Of a stretch of DNA of 22,188 nucleotides, positions 8,568-14,682 are shown one piece after another. Numbering within the stretch: the first letter of the stretch is position 1; each line of letters opens with the position of its first letter. The notes under the pieces are model-generated. The model did not search any database and was not told the DNA's origin. It worked only from the letters and a program-made list of their open reading frames with translations. The translations under genes and the position numbers were made by a program. This stretch comes from a virus, in IMG/VR virus record IMGVR_UViG_3300046501_000355, positions 1-22,188 of that record. One strand, 5' to 3'.

Positions 8568-9070
8568 AGCTTTCCATTAATCACTAAGCGCGAAAGCTCA
8601 GCCGGTGTGAGTTTTGCAAGCTCCTCAGGTTTATATGCTGGCGTAGGTGGCAATTGGGTATTTTCAGTTTTAATCGCCCCGCCACCAGCTCCGGTAATTT
8701 CTAATCGTTTCTCGTAAAAACCTTTCACAATCTTTTGCATTTGGTCCACGATCTTGATGGTCATGGTCACGTTATTTTTTTTGGCGAAAAGTAAGTCACT
8801 CAAGATTTTTAACTGAACAATGTCATTAGCCCCGCTAATGTTGTGAATCGGCTGTTTGAGATATTCCTCTCGCGTAGCCTCAAAAACTTCCTTGAACTCT
8901 TTCCTTAAGTCACGCCCGGCAACCTTGGTCGGGTCGTATGCTTCCACTTGCTGCGGCGACACAATAATGTTGAAAGTTTCCTTGATGGCCTTAACAACTT
9001 CTGTGGGTGTCATGAATTGCGCAAGTGACCGAACTATAAAGAGTTGCTCGGCTTTTTTTAGCTTCGCCAT
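8564..9070 (-). CDS. Terminase small subunit, DUF2280 family
   Basis: The 168-residue protein matches DUF2280: EQLFIVRSLAQFMTPTEVVKAIKETF, then VSPQQVEAYDPTKVAGRDLRKEFKEVFEATR. The N-terminal helices resemble a DNA-binding helix-turn-helix, the middle is helical for oligomerisation, and the C-terminal Pro-rich part followed by TPAELSRLVINGKL may contact the large subunit. It is placed immediately before, and overlapping, the large-subunit gene. The small subunit recognises the packaging site, which is often in or near its own gene; no such site is identified here. Confidence 0.85.
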   Translation of the reverse strand: MAKLKKAEQLFIVRSLAQFMTPTEVVKAIKETFNIIVSPQQVEAYDPTKVAGRDLRKEFKEVFEATREEYLKQPIHNISGANDIVQLKILSDLLFAKKNNVTMTIKIVDQMQKIVKGFYEKRLEITGAGGGAIKTENTQLPPTPAYKPEELAKLTPAELSRLVINGKL

Positions 9071-9108
9071 AATTCAAAATCCATCAAGGCTCATCAAGGA
9101 AACAAGTC

Positions 9109-9132
9109 AAAAAAAATGAGCCAAAAGGCTCA
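9109..9132 (-). terminator. Intrinsic terminator after metallopeptidase gene
   Basis: On the minus strand TGAGCC-TTTT-GGCTCA is a perfect six-base stem followed by a run of eight T. The TGA stop codon of the metallopeptidase gene is the first part of the stem. It separates that gene from the terminase small-subunit gene, so packaging genes downstream would need read-through or their own promoter. Confidence 0.82.
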
Positions 9133-9771
9133 ACTAATTAGGCAAGTTCCACAGCACTTGGAAATATTTACATCAGATGCAAACGGCGCTTGCTTCGCCA
9201 CTTCAATAAGTCGCTTCACGTTCTCGTCTGCTCCCCATCTTTTTACTACGCCCACAAACTCTTCAACGTCATGGCCAGCCAAATAATGTTTTGGTAAACC
9301 CGTCATATCGCTATAAAGCGGCTCGCCGTCTTCGTCACGCTCAACGCCGATGTGATAAAGCTCATGTTCGATTAAAGCGCAAAAGTCTCGGTCCGTAGCT
9401 TGCTCGCAAAAACTTGCGTCAATAGTTATTAGATAAACCGGCACATAACCAAACCAATCACGCATTTGTTGTTCCTGGCGAGCCTTGCGCCAGCCACCAA
9501 CGTTAAACATGACTTTTTCACATTGGCCAGAAACCATTTGTTTTTTTACAGTGCAAGCTTGTGATGCCCACGCAAATGCAATAAAGCCCTCATTCTCATG
9601 TATGAGCTCAGCAATATGGTCATGGTCTGGATTGTAGAGCTCACCATCAATGGTTAAATAATTTTTAATAACCCAATCCATTAGATCTGGTGCCGGTGTT
9701 AAGCGTGTAGCCTCATCATCATCCGCTTGATCAATAAAATCAGTCGGTGGAAATGGTCTTACTTGTTCCAT
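9130..9771 (-). CDS. Putative phage metallopeptidase (HExxH)
   Basis: The 213-residue protein has the zinc-protease motif HELYH (about 136-140) in ALIEHELYHIG and a downstream HDVEEF (about 167-172) that could supply a third ligand. This is the pattern of the putative phage metallopeptidases found next to terminase genes. I use ATG 9771, which has GAGAG about seven bases upstream, rather than the TTG two codons before. Three cysteines (CCGTC) lie close to the C-terminus. Substrate and role are unknown. The start overlaps the upstream nuclease-like gene by 32 bases. Confidence 0.7.
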   Translation of the reverse strand: MEQVRPFPPTDFIDQADDDEATRLTPAPDLMDWVIKNYLTIDGELYNPDHDHIAELIHENEGFIAFAWASQACTVKKQMVSGQCEKVMFNVGGWRKARQEQQMRDWFGYVPVYLITIDASFCEQATDRDFCALIEHELYHIGVERDEDGEPLYSDMTGLPKHYLAGHDVEEFVGVVKRWGADENVKRLIEVAKQAPFASDVNISKCCGTCLIS

Positions 9772-10174
9772 CTTCAAGTCTCTCTAATTCGCCTTTAATC
9801 CAATCAATGACATATCCGGATAAAATAGAATCTGGGTGAAATCGTTCAATCTTGAAACCCATGTCTTCTGCTTTATCGTATCGATCAAGGCTCCAAGCTT
9901 TATTAGCCAACTTGCCACCGCGTCCACCAGACCAAGGCCCGCCCTCAATCTCAATCAATATGCGTAATTTCACAATATGGAAATCAAAGCGCCAATGCTT
10001 GGTATGAATGGGTTGAAACTTGCTTTCAAAGCCAATAGCCAAATCTGTTAATTCTTCTTTTAGGGTTGCTTCAGCTTCTAAATAATTTTGCTTGGCTTTC
10101 GGCAACGGCGTACTTTTTGATTTCGATTTCTGTGGGCGCTTTCCTGTGAGCTTGAAATATTTACTGGCTTCCAT
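9740..10174 (-). CDS. Putative PD-(D/E)XK (VSR/DUF559-like) nuclease
   Basis: The 144-residue protein has a Lys/Pro-rich N-terminus, then WRFDFHIVKLRILIEIEGGPW and, after a Gly/Lys-rich loop, YDKAEDMGFKIERFHPDSI. An Asp in a strand (RFDF) followed by an E-x-E strand (IEIEGG) fits the catalytic core of VSR/DUF559-type nucleases. Such proteins near phage terminase genes may process DNA during packaging or recombination, but this is inference. AGGG lies about eight bases before the ATG. It overlaps its neighbours at both ends. Confidence 0.55.
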   Translation of the reverse strand: MEASKYFKLTGKRPQKSKSKSTPLPKAKQNYLEAEATLKEELTDLAIGFESKFQPIHTKHWRFDFHIVKLRILIEIEGGPWSGGRGGKLANKAWSLDRYDKAEDMGFKIERFHPDSILSGYVIDWIKGELERLEDGTSKTISTD

Positions 10175-10350
10175 ATAAACACCCTTACATCACGGCGACC
10201 TTTCAACCAATTTAATTTTTTAATGGCTAAAAAAAATCGCTCATCTAAGTGAGCGATCTGTTCTTCTGTGAGGCCTTTTGTTGTGCAACTGCCTATATGC
10301 TTTAACTCTTGCTCGGTATCCCGAATTTCAACATCAATATTTTGAAGCAT
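10078..10350 (-). CDS. Small hypothetical protein overlapping the nuclease gene
   Basis: ATG 10350 has a good GGAG six bases upstream and gives 90 residues; a longer frame from 10386 lies inside a terminator and is rejected. The N-terminal part MLQNIDVEIRDTEQELKHIG followed by EEQIAHLDERFFLAIKKLNWLKGR is a helical, coiled-coil-like pair. The C-terminal third is Arg/Lys/Ser-rich and overlaps the next gene by 97 bases in another frame, so that part may be little constrained. No family recognised. Confidence 0.55.
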   Translation of the reverse strand: MLQNIDVEIRDTEQELKHIGSCTTKGLTEEQIAHLDERFFLAIKKLNWLKGRRDVRVFIWKPVNISSSQESAHRNRNQKVRRCRKPSKII

Positions 10351-10375
10351 GGCATCTCCAAATACAAAAAGAAAA

Positions 10376-10406
10376 AGCCCCGCCAATAATCGATATTTAG
10401 CGGGGC
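10376..10406 (-). terminator. Intrinsic terminator after the 72-aa gene
   Basis: GCCCCGC (10400-10406 on the minus strand) pairs with GCGGGGC (10377-10383) in a seven-base GC stem around a 16-base AT-rich loop, followed on the minus strand by TTTTTC and TTTTT. It lies between the first and second late genes. Confidence 0.78.
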
Positions 10407-10442
10407 CATTTTGCGCCGTAATACGTCCGGCAAACGATAAAA

Positions 10443-10661
10443 CTAACTTTTAGATGTGCGAAGAATCTCTAATACTTTGTTTGTTAGATCGTGAAGATCA
10501 ACGCCGTGAGGATGCCAAAACTTATAAAACACATTGTCGCGATTATAAATTTGAAGGTAATAAGTTGATGTGTAGCTTGGGTCAATTTCTGAAGCTTTAA
10601 ATATCTTCACATCTTTCTCTATTTCTTGCCCATCCAATTCACCGCCAACACAAAGCGTCAT
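10443..10661 (-). CDS. Hypothetical small protein, first late gene
   Basis: I take ATG 10661 as start (72 residues, MTLCVGGELDGQEIEKD...). The frame extends to 10703, but that ATG has no ribosome-binding sequence and lies in the terminator of the late leader. The sequence is mixed alpha/beta with YYLQIYNRDNVFYKFWHP in the middle and a C-terminal helix. I recognise no family. It is the first gene after the late promoter-terminator unit and is followed by another terminator. The ATG itself has only a weak Shine-Dalgarno sequence and a 20-base inverted repeat just upstream. Confidence 0.55.
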   Translation of the reverse strand: MTLCVGGELDGQEIEKDVKIFKASEIDPSYTSTYYLQIYNRDNVFYKFWHPHGVDLHDLTNKVLEILRTSKS

Positions 10662-10669
10662 GATTTTTA

Positions 10670-10689
10670 CCAGTTTCAAATTAAACTGG
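10670..10689 (-). promoter_or_regulatory. Inverted repeat upstream of first late gene
   Basis: CCAGTTT (10670-10676) and AAACTGG (10683-10689) are perfect seven-base arms around a six-base loop. The element ends nine bases before ATG 10661, so as RNA it would form a hairpin over the place of the ribosome-binding site; as DNA it could be an operator. Confidence 0.4.
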
Positions 10690-10703
10690 AATATATCACA
10701 CAT

Positions 10704-10733
10704 TAAAAAAGCCCACCGATTTGGCGAGCTTTT
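10704..10733 (-). terminator. Late-leader terminator (tR'-like)
   Basis: On the minus strand GCTCGCC-AAATC-GGTGGGC forms a seven-base stem (two G-U pairs) followed by TTTTTT. It lies about 40-70 bases downstream of the predicted late start point and before any late gene, the position of lambda tR', which the Q-modified polymerase ignores. Confidence 0.75.
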
Positions 10734-10767
10734 GAATTCATTCTGGCGATTACTTTACATTTCGCCC

Positions 10768-10809
10768 ATTTTAGAAATCTTTATACTCAAGTGTATACCC
10801 AACTGTCAA
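10768..10809 (-). promoter_or_regulatory. Late promoter (pR'-like) with pause-like element
   Basis: On the minus strand a perfect -35 TTGACA (10809-10804) is followed after 18 bases by TATAAA (10785-10780). Six bases later lies TAAAAT (10773-10768), a second -10-like hexamer at about +1 to +6. In lambdoid late promoters such an element holds sigma and pauses polymerase so that Q can load. The TGA stop of the Q-like gene is inside the -35 hexamer. A Q-binding site would lie in the spacer but cannot be recognised by eye. Confidence 0.72.
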
Positions 10810-11558
10810 GCACAAGTTTCTTGATTATCAGGAAGTTCGTATTGAAACGATCTACGAATCCTACCTCTAATCTCATTTTCCCATTGTGCAACAATAGATT
10901 CTCCAAAAAGTTCATACTTCTGGTAGCTCTTGATATATGCGGTTTTAGTTGCTGTAATTTTCGCAATATTCATTTTCTCATTTAACGTGTAAGGGCGCTT
11001 ACCTGTGCCATCACACTTATTGCAAAATACTGCCCCGTTAGGGTTGCCTTTTGAATTGTAAGTTTCAAGCTTACCAAGCCCCTGACAAGACCCACACATA
11101 GCCTTAACAAATAAATGGCTACGTAAAACTATCTCAGCTATCCCTTTTGCAAGATTAGTTAAATCACCTTGAGCATTAGTAGGCTTAAATTTTTTCTTTA
11201 TCATTTCTTTGTGGATTTTGACTGCCAATTTGTTTCGAGCTCTAAAAAAATCACCTGACTTAATCTCACCACGAACAAACTCTACCTTTCCGGGAATATC
11301 CTCAATACGGCGCTCTGTCTCAAAGTTAAAATCAAACTTACTAACAAATGTCTCAGTTTGCTTTTGAGCTGGGGTAATGATTGCTATGCGCTCAAAATCT
11401 ACCTTTTCAACAAGCAAAGTAGCCCATAATCTAGCATCTGGTGATAGAAGCCCTAGTTCACCTAAAACAATATCTTTAGAAATCTTTTTACCTTCTGCCT
11501 TACCTTGAGCGATAGCAAGGCGAAGTAACTCAATAAAATCAAACTTTTCAACTAACAT
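10806..11558 (-). CDS. Q-like late antiterminator with zinc finger
   Basis: The 250-residue protein has a DnaJ-like zinc-binding region, CGSCQGLG (Cys155/158) and FCNKCDGTGK (Cys179/182), followed by a helical segment (YTLNEKMNIAKITATKTAYIKSYQKYELF) and a basic C-terminus. Lambda Q shows the same arrangement of CxxCxGxG pairs followed by a C-terminal helix. Q proteins bind DNA at the late promoter, join paused RNA polymerase and make it ignore terminators. The location supports this strongly: a strong promoter overlaps its stop codon and a terminator lies just beyond. AGGAAGG lies five bases before the ATG. Confidence 0.75.
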   Translation of the reverse strand: MLVEKFDFIELLRLAIAQGKAEGKKISKDIVLGELGLLSPDARLWATLLVEKVDFERIAIITPAQKQTETFVSKFDFNFETERRIEDIPGKVEFVRGEIKSGDFFRARNKLAVKIHKEMIKKKFKPTNAQGDLTNLAKGIAEIVLRSHLFVKAMCGSCQGLGKLETYNSKGNPNGAVFCNKCDGTGKRPYTLNEKMNIAKITATKTAYIKSYQKYELFGESIVAQWENEIRGRIRRSFQYELPDNQETCA

Positions 11559-11618
11559 AATCGCCTTCCTATTTACCCTTTACCATTATTAAAAAACAAC
11601 TTGTTGAAACCTTTCCCT

Positions 11619-12077
11619 TCAAAATTTTGCATATCGCCCGAATACAAGCATTGCTGCATCTCGCGCATGTTCATTTGTACGTTTCGCCCACCCTGTTAAT
11701 TTCAAAAAATATTTAGCATCAGTTTTGGTTTTGTTCGCTGCTGGGTGAATCATCAAATAATTCAAACCTTGTTCAATACACCATTGCTCCCAGATCTGAG
11801 CATCACGCTTAACAGATCCAACTCCCTCCCGTGTACCAGCTCCGCTTTTCGCTTGTCGTGCATCCGCATTACCGAACCAGGTTCGCTTTCTGGCATCCTC
11901 AATAAATAATTTAATATTTTGTTTTCCATGGGCTTCAGCAAGATTTAACACTTTGCTCATTGCCTGAGTAATTGTGTGTGAGCCAACATCTTGGAGCTCG
12001 CCTCCTTTACCTTGATCAATGGCTACAGCAAAACCAGTATGCACTCCAGTATCAACCCCGATTAAAACCTTGCTCAT
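11619..12077 (-). CDS. RuvC-like Holliday-junction resolvase
   Basis: The product (152 residues from ATG 12077; a TTG one codon earlier is possible) begins with the RNase H-fold strand KVLIGVDTGVHTGFAV (Asp9), has a second acidic strand KLFIEDARKR (Glu60) and a C-terminal helix EHARDAAMLVFGRYA (Asp140). This is the acidic residue pattern of RuvC-type nucleases, which cut four-way junctions. In phages, such enzymes resolve recombination or replication intermediates before packaging. Its start overlaps the stop of the previous gene by one base (TGATG). It may work with the ERF protein encoded in the other operon. Confidence 0.8.
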   Translation of the reverse strand: MSKVLIGVDTGVHTGFAVAIDQGKGGELQDVGSHTITQAMSKVLNLAEAHGKQNIKLFIEDARKRTWFGNADARQAKSGAGTREGVGSVKRDAQIWEQWCIEQGLNYLMIHPAANKTKTDAKYFLKLTGWAKRTNEHARDAAMLVFGRYAKF

Positions 12078-12562
12078 CAAGCACCACCCTTATTTAAACG
12101 ATCCAGTTCACTAGCAAAATGGCTATACATCTGAGACTTTTCAAAATCTCTAATACGACTTAATTCGTGTGCTTCAACTCTGTATTTTTGAGCTAATTCG
12201 CCAAGTGAGTTTTTAAGCTCATCTATTTGTGTTTGTTTAAAACTCCAAGCCTTAAATTCAATTTCTCTTTCAGCCAAATTGTCTTCAGTCGAATAAATCG
12301 AGTTATAGATCTCTTGATTTGTCCCATCTCTAAAATCGCAAGCTTTGCAAAATTCTGAGTAATGCCAAGAAATAAACTCCTCTCTAGACTTAACCATTCT
12401 GATTTCATCGATACGATCACCAGTTGCTATTTCAATAGCCTTTTCTAATTGAAGTAACTCGTTGTAATCAGTGTTAGATAAACCACTGCGGTTGTATCTG
12501 CCTCGTAATTTAGCACTGCGAGCAGTTGCTTCAGCCAAATCGAAATTTTCAAGAATATTCAT
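12077..12562 (-). CDS. Hypothetical helical protein between O-like and RuvC-like genes
   Basis: The 161-residue protein is almost entirely helical and charged. One stretch contains cysteines (WHYSEFCKACDFRDG, about 68-82) and the second half reads as a long coiled coil (KAWSFKQTQIDELKNSLGELAQKY and following). It is joined to its neighbours by stop/start overlaps (ATGA with the O-like gene, TGATG with ruvC). Its position after an O-like gene is where lambda has P, a helicase loader, but no ATPase or DnaC-like motif is visible, so I give no function. Confidence 0.65.
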   Translation of the reverse strand: MNILENFDLAEATARSAKLRGRYNRSGLSNTDYNELLQLEKAIEIATGDRIDEIRMVKSREEFISWHYSEFCKACDFRDGTNQEIYNSIYSTEDNLAEREIEFKAWSFKQTQIDELKNSLGELAQKYRVEAHELSRIRDFEKSQMYSHFASELDRLNKGGA

Positions 12563-13713
12563 GCTGCTGCCCCTTTTGCTGGAGTTTTAAAACCCATTTC
12601 GATTAAATACGGAATAAACGGTTTTTGTTGCTCAGGATCTACCAGCTTTTGAGCCATGCGTTTACCTGCATCCATCCATGATTCCCCGCTATGACAAAAT
12701 GAATCTTTAAAATCAGGATGGTTTACAAGGAGACGTGCAAACATGAAAAGCTGTTTTTCAGATGCGAAGGTAATCACCTCAGGAATATGATTTTCAGATT
12801 GTGCTGATTGTCCATTTGAGTTTTTGTTTTCAAAAGAACGTGGTGCCGGTGTTTTCATCTTTGCGTATTTAGCGCGAGCTTTAAGCATCCACTCTGCAAA
12901 AAATTTAACCATGTAATCATCTGAGTGATTTCGATCTTCATTAAATCCGTTAAATGCTTTTAACTCTCTCTCAAACCAAGATGCACTAAAAATCTCGTTG
13001 GTATCAATTGACGGATTGATTGAACAAATTTCTAATTTCAAATTTTCCAAAACAAACCACGTATTTTTTTTATTTTGATAGTTTCTTTTGATAGTTGTAT
13101 TTTGTGGGTTAAAAATTTTAACCACTTGAGGTAAAAATTCTTTACCACTTGCGGTAAAAATATTTAACCACTTGCCATTTGTGGTGGTAAAAAAATTTAA
13201 CCATCTTGGTGAGTTATCAACACAACTATGCACAGAATGAAGGTGGTAAAAATTTTTAACCAGTACCGTATTTTTACCGTTCGTTTTTAAGTAAAACCCG
13301 TTTACTTTGTGAGCTAATTTGACGCCATATCCAAAGTGGTTAAAATTTTTAACCACCTCTTTATTGAACAATATAAATGTCTTAACTAAGATTTTTCGAT
13401 TCGGAAATTTAATTAGATTACCTAAATAATAAGCATCTACTGGTGAATAAACATTTCCATATTTTGATTGATGGTGTTTTTTAATCAAACCCACGTTTTC
13501 TAATTCAGTTAAACATTTAATTACGGTAGGACGGCTTTTTAAAGATAAAGCTTCAAGTTGACGCAAAGAGAGCGCATCACTCTCTTTTGTCCATCCTCGC
13601 GTCTTACGAATAATTAATAAATAGATTTTCACTGATGCATCACTGATTTTATTCATGGCTTCATCAACGAATGCGTTAGCCACCATAAATGAATTGGGCG
13701 TAAATTTACTCAT
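12559..13713 (-). CDS. O-like replication initiation protein
   Basis: The 384-residue protein has an N-terminal winged-helix domain (about 1-95): FMVANAFVDEAMNKISDASVKIYLLIIRKTRGW, then a DNA-reading helix LSLKSRPTVIKCLTELENVGLI. This matches the N-terminus of phage O-type initiators. Residues about 120-203 are encoded by a cluster of DNA repeats and consist of recurring short peptides such as VVKNF, LVKNF, WLNFF and WLNIF, so their sequence is probably set by the DNA. The C-terminal part (about 215-384) is helical and would recruit the host helicase. GAGGT lies nine bases before the ATG. The gene order cro, regulators, O, ruvC, Q follows the lambdoid early operon. Confidence 0.78.
   Translation of the reverse strand: MSKFTPNSFMVANAFVDEAMNKISDASVKIYLLIIRKTRGWTKESDALSLRQLEALSLKSRPTVIKCLTELENVGLIKKHHQSKYGNVYSPVDAYYLGNLIKFPNRKILVKTFILFNKEVVKNFNHFGYGVKLAHKVNGFYLKTNGKNTVLVKNFYHLHSVHSCVDNSPRWLNFFTTTNGKWLNIFTASGKEFLPQVVKIFNPQNTTIKRNYQNKKNTWFVLENLKLEICSINPSIDTNEIFSASWFERELKAFNGFNEDRNHSDDYMVKFFAEWMLKARAKYAKMKTPAPRSFENKNSNGQSAQSENHIPEVITFASEKQLFMFARLLVNHPDFKDSFCHSGESWMDAGKRMAQKLVDPEQQKPFIPYLIEMGFKTPAKGAAA
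13107..13354. repeat. Replication-origin iterons inside the O-like gene
   Basis: Six 17-bp near-palindromes of the form GGTWAAAAWTTTWACC lie at 13107-13123, 13130-13146, 13153-13169, 13186-13202, 13245-13261 and 13338-13354. Examples are GGTTAAAAATTTTAACC and GGTAAAAATATTTAACC. A degenerate half-site ATTTTTACC is at 13270-13278. The first three start exactly 23 bp apart, about two helical turns, and share a trailing CACTTG. They occupy the middle of the initiator gene, as lambda iterons do. An AT-rich, T-run-rich stretch (about 13045-13105) lies beside them and could be the unwinding region. Confidence 0.8.
13214..13234 (+). other. Two DnaA-box-like sequences in the origin
   Basis: TTATCAACA (13214-13222) and CTATGCACA (13226-13234) each differ by one base from the DnaA-box consensus TTATNCACA. 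They sit together in the largest iteron-free interval between the fourth and fifth repeats. This suggests host DnaA could assist initiation, but single-mismatch boxes are common in AT-rich DNA. Confidence 0.4.
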
Positions 13714-13752
13714 GATGTAAGTACCTCATGGTTTTAATGCTTCTTGAGTTAC

Positions 13753-14085
13753 TCACTTGAGTTCACCTTCCTCAATAATTTGAATGAAAGTACTGCCTAA
13801 GTAGCGGATCCGTTTTGCTCTATAAAGACTCGAGATAATGACGCCAGCATGGAAAAGATTGATGCCATGCGCGCCGTGCTCATCAACCAGACCTTGCATA
13901 AACTCATCACGTGTAACTGCAGCGTTTTTTTCATCACGATTTCCTTCACGCAAATTTGCCTTACGCTTCTCAAGCATTCTCGAAAGTGTGTTTAGTGCCG
14001 GTACATGCCACGACTGATAACTTTGCTGGCGCTTTTGTTCTAAAAGTTTGTCTTTAGTCGACTGATTTGATAAATTAGTTTGCAT
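13753..14085 (-). CDS. Hypothetical early protein
   Basis: ATG 14085 has GAGG eight bases upstream and gives 110 residues; the frame is open further but would run through the terminator. The N-terminal third is polar with many Gln, Lys and Ser (MQTNLSNQSTKDKLLEQKRQQ). The C-terminal part (FMQGLVDEHGAHGINLFHAGVIISSLYRAKRIRYLGSTFIQI) looks like a small folded, possibly winged-helix, domain. It is the gene before the replication initiator, where lambdoid phages often have a CII-like or primosomal regulator, but no diagnostic motif is seen. Confidence 0.6.
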   Translation of the reverse strand: MQTNLSNQSTKDKLLEQKRQQSYQSWHVPALNTLSRMLEKRKANLREGNRDEKNAAVTRDEFMQGLVDEHGAHGINLFHAGVIISSLYRAKRIRYLGSTFIQIIEEGELK

Positions 14086-14116
14086 ATTCGATTCCTCTAT
14101 CAAGTAATTGAATTGA

Positions 14117-14146
14117 AAAGCCTGATCTCGACCATCAGGCTTTTTT
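14117..14146 (-). terminator. Early-operon terminator after the RHH gene (tR1-like)
   Basis: AGCCTGAT and ATCAGGCT arms (about 14119-14126 and 14134-14141) form an eight-base stem with a short loop. T runs lie on both sides, with TTTTTT on the + strand and TTTTC on the minus strand. For leftward transcription it falls at the end of the second gene after the early promoter, upstream of the replication genes, and overlaps the stop codon of the RHH gene. It could work in both directions. Confidence 0.7.
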
Positions 14147-14410
14147 ATTACCTTGAATAACTTGAAGTGGGTAATTGACCGTTGAATCCCCTTCATTCCC
14201 TTCTTCGACCACAATTGCCCGCATACGCTCATTTCTTCTAATACGCTCAAGCCCTAAACTTACGGTGTGCCACTCACCAACAATGGCTTTTTCAAAGAGG
14301 ATTACAGCTTGTCTACTTATCTCCATTCCGTAATAGGCGGAAATATCACGAAGTTTGTCCATGATTTCCGGATCGTGTTTTGTTCTAAGATCTTCTTTTT
14401 CAAGACTCAT
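14135..14410 (-). CDS. Putative ribbon-helix-helix early regulator
   Basis: This 91-residue protein begins MSLEKEDLRTKHDPEIMDKLRDISAYYGMEISRQAVILFEKAIVGE when read through its first half. A short strand (DLRTKHD) followed by two helices separated by a GMEIS turn fits an Arc/MetJ ribbon-helix-helix DNA-binding fold. The C-terminal part is acidic and polar. It is the second gene of the leftward early operon after the cro-like gene, the place of lambda cII. AAGGA lies seven bases before the ATG. The stop codon is within a terminator stem. Confidence 0.55.
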   Translation of the reverse strand: MSLEKEDLRTKHDPEIMDKLRDISAYYGMEISRQAVILFEKAIVGEWHTVSLGLERIRRNERMRAIVVEEGNEGDSTVNYPLQVIQGNKKA

Positions 14411-14420
14411 AAAAATTTCC

Positions 14421-14606
14421 TTATTCAGCAGCAGCTTTATGTTTTAGCGGCTCTTTGCCTTCAGCCAAATCGCGAATTTGGTATTCACGCGCTAATGGGA
14501 TTTTTTTGTCAGGCCATTGATAAACAGCAGAAGGCTCGATTCCTAACATCCCAGCCAACTCAACACCATTCACCCCAAGCAACTTAAATGCTTCTTCTTT
14601 AGTCAT
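14421..14606 (-). CDS. Cro-like repressor
   Basis: The 61-residue protein has a helix-turn-helix, VNGVELAGMLGIEPSAVYQWPDKKIP, in which 'GIEPSAVYQW' reads as the turn and recognition helix of a Cro/YdaS-type protein. It is the first gene of the minus-strand early operon, divergent from the CI-like repressor, with the operators between them. I use ATG 14606, which has GGA seven bases upstream; an ATG at 14612 and a TTG at 14618 are in frame but badly spaced. It would bind the same TAAG-N4-CTTA operators and favour lytic growth. Confidence 0.8.
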   Translation of the reverse strand: MTKEEAFKLLGVNGVELAGMLGIEPSAVYQWPDKKIPLAREYQIRDLAEGKEPLKHKAAAE

Positions 14607-14622
14607 AACCATATCCAAAAAG

Positions 14623-14681
14623 TAAGATTTCTTAGTATTTAATCAAAGAAAACTTATAAAAGCAATATGTAAGATAACTTA
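14623..14681. promoter_or_regulatory. Central operator with divergent promoters (OR-like)
   Basis: Three operator copies of TAAG-N4-CTTA are present: TAAGATTTCTTA (14623-14634), AAAGAAAACTTA (14645-14656, first base deviating) and TAAGATAACTTA (14670-14681). The leftward promoter reads TTGCTT (14665-14660), 17 bases, TTAAAT (14642-14637), so the middle operator fills its spacer and the first covers its start. A weak rightward promoter for cI could be TTAGTA (14632-14637), 17 bases, TATAAA (14655-14660). The third operator touches the cI start codon, fitting autoregulation. Confidence 0.75.
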
Positions 14682-14682
14682 T

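Noticed and set aside
13107-13354. Reading the repeats in the O-like gene as a CRISPR array
   Set aside because: The repeats are short palindromes with no regular spacer length, inside a coding gene, with no cas genes nearby.
14086-14250. Upstream extension of the 110-aa gene to 14250
   Set aside because: It would run through a terminator and overlap the RHH gene; ATG 14085 has a good ribosome-binding site.
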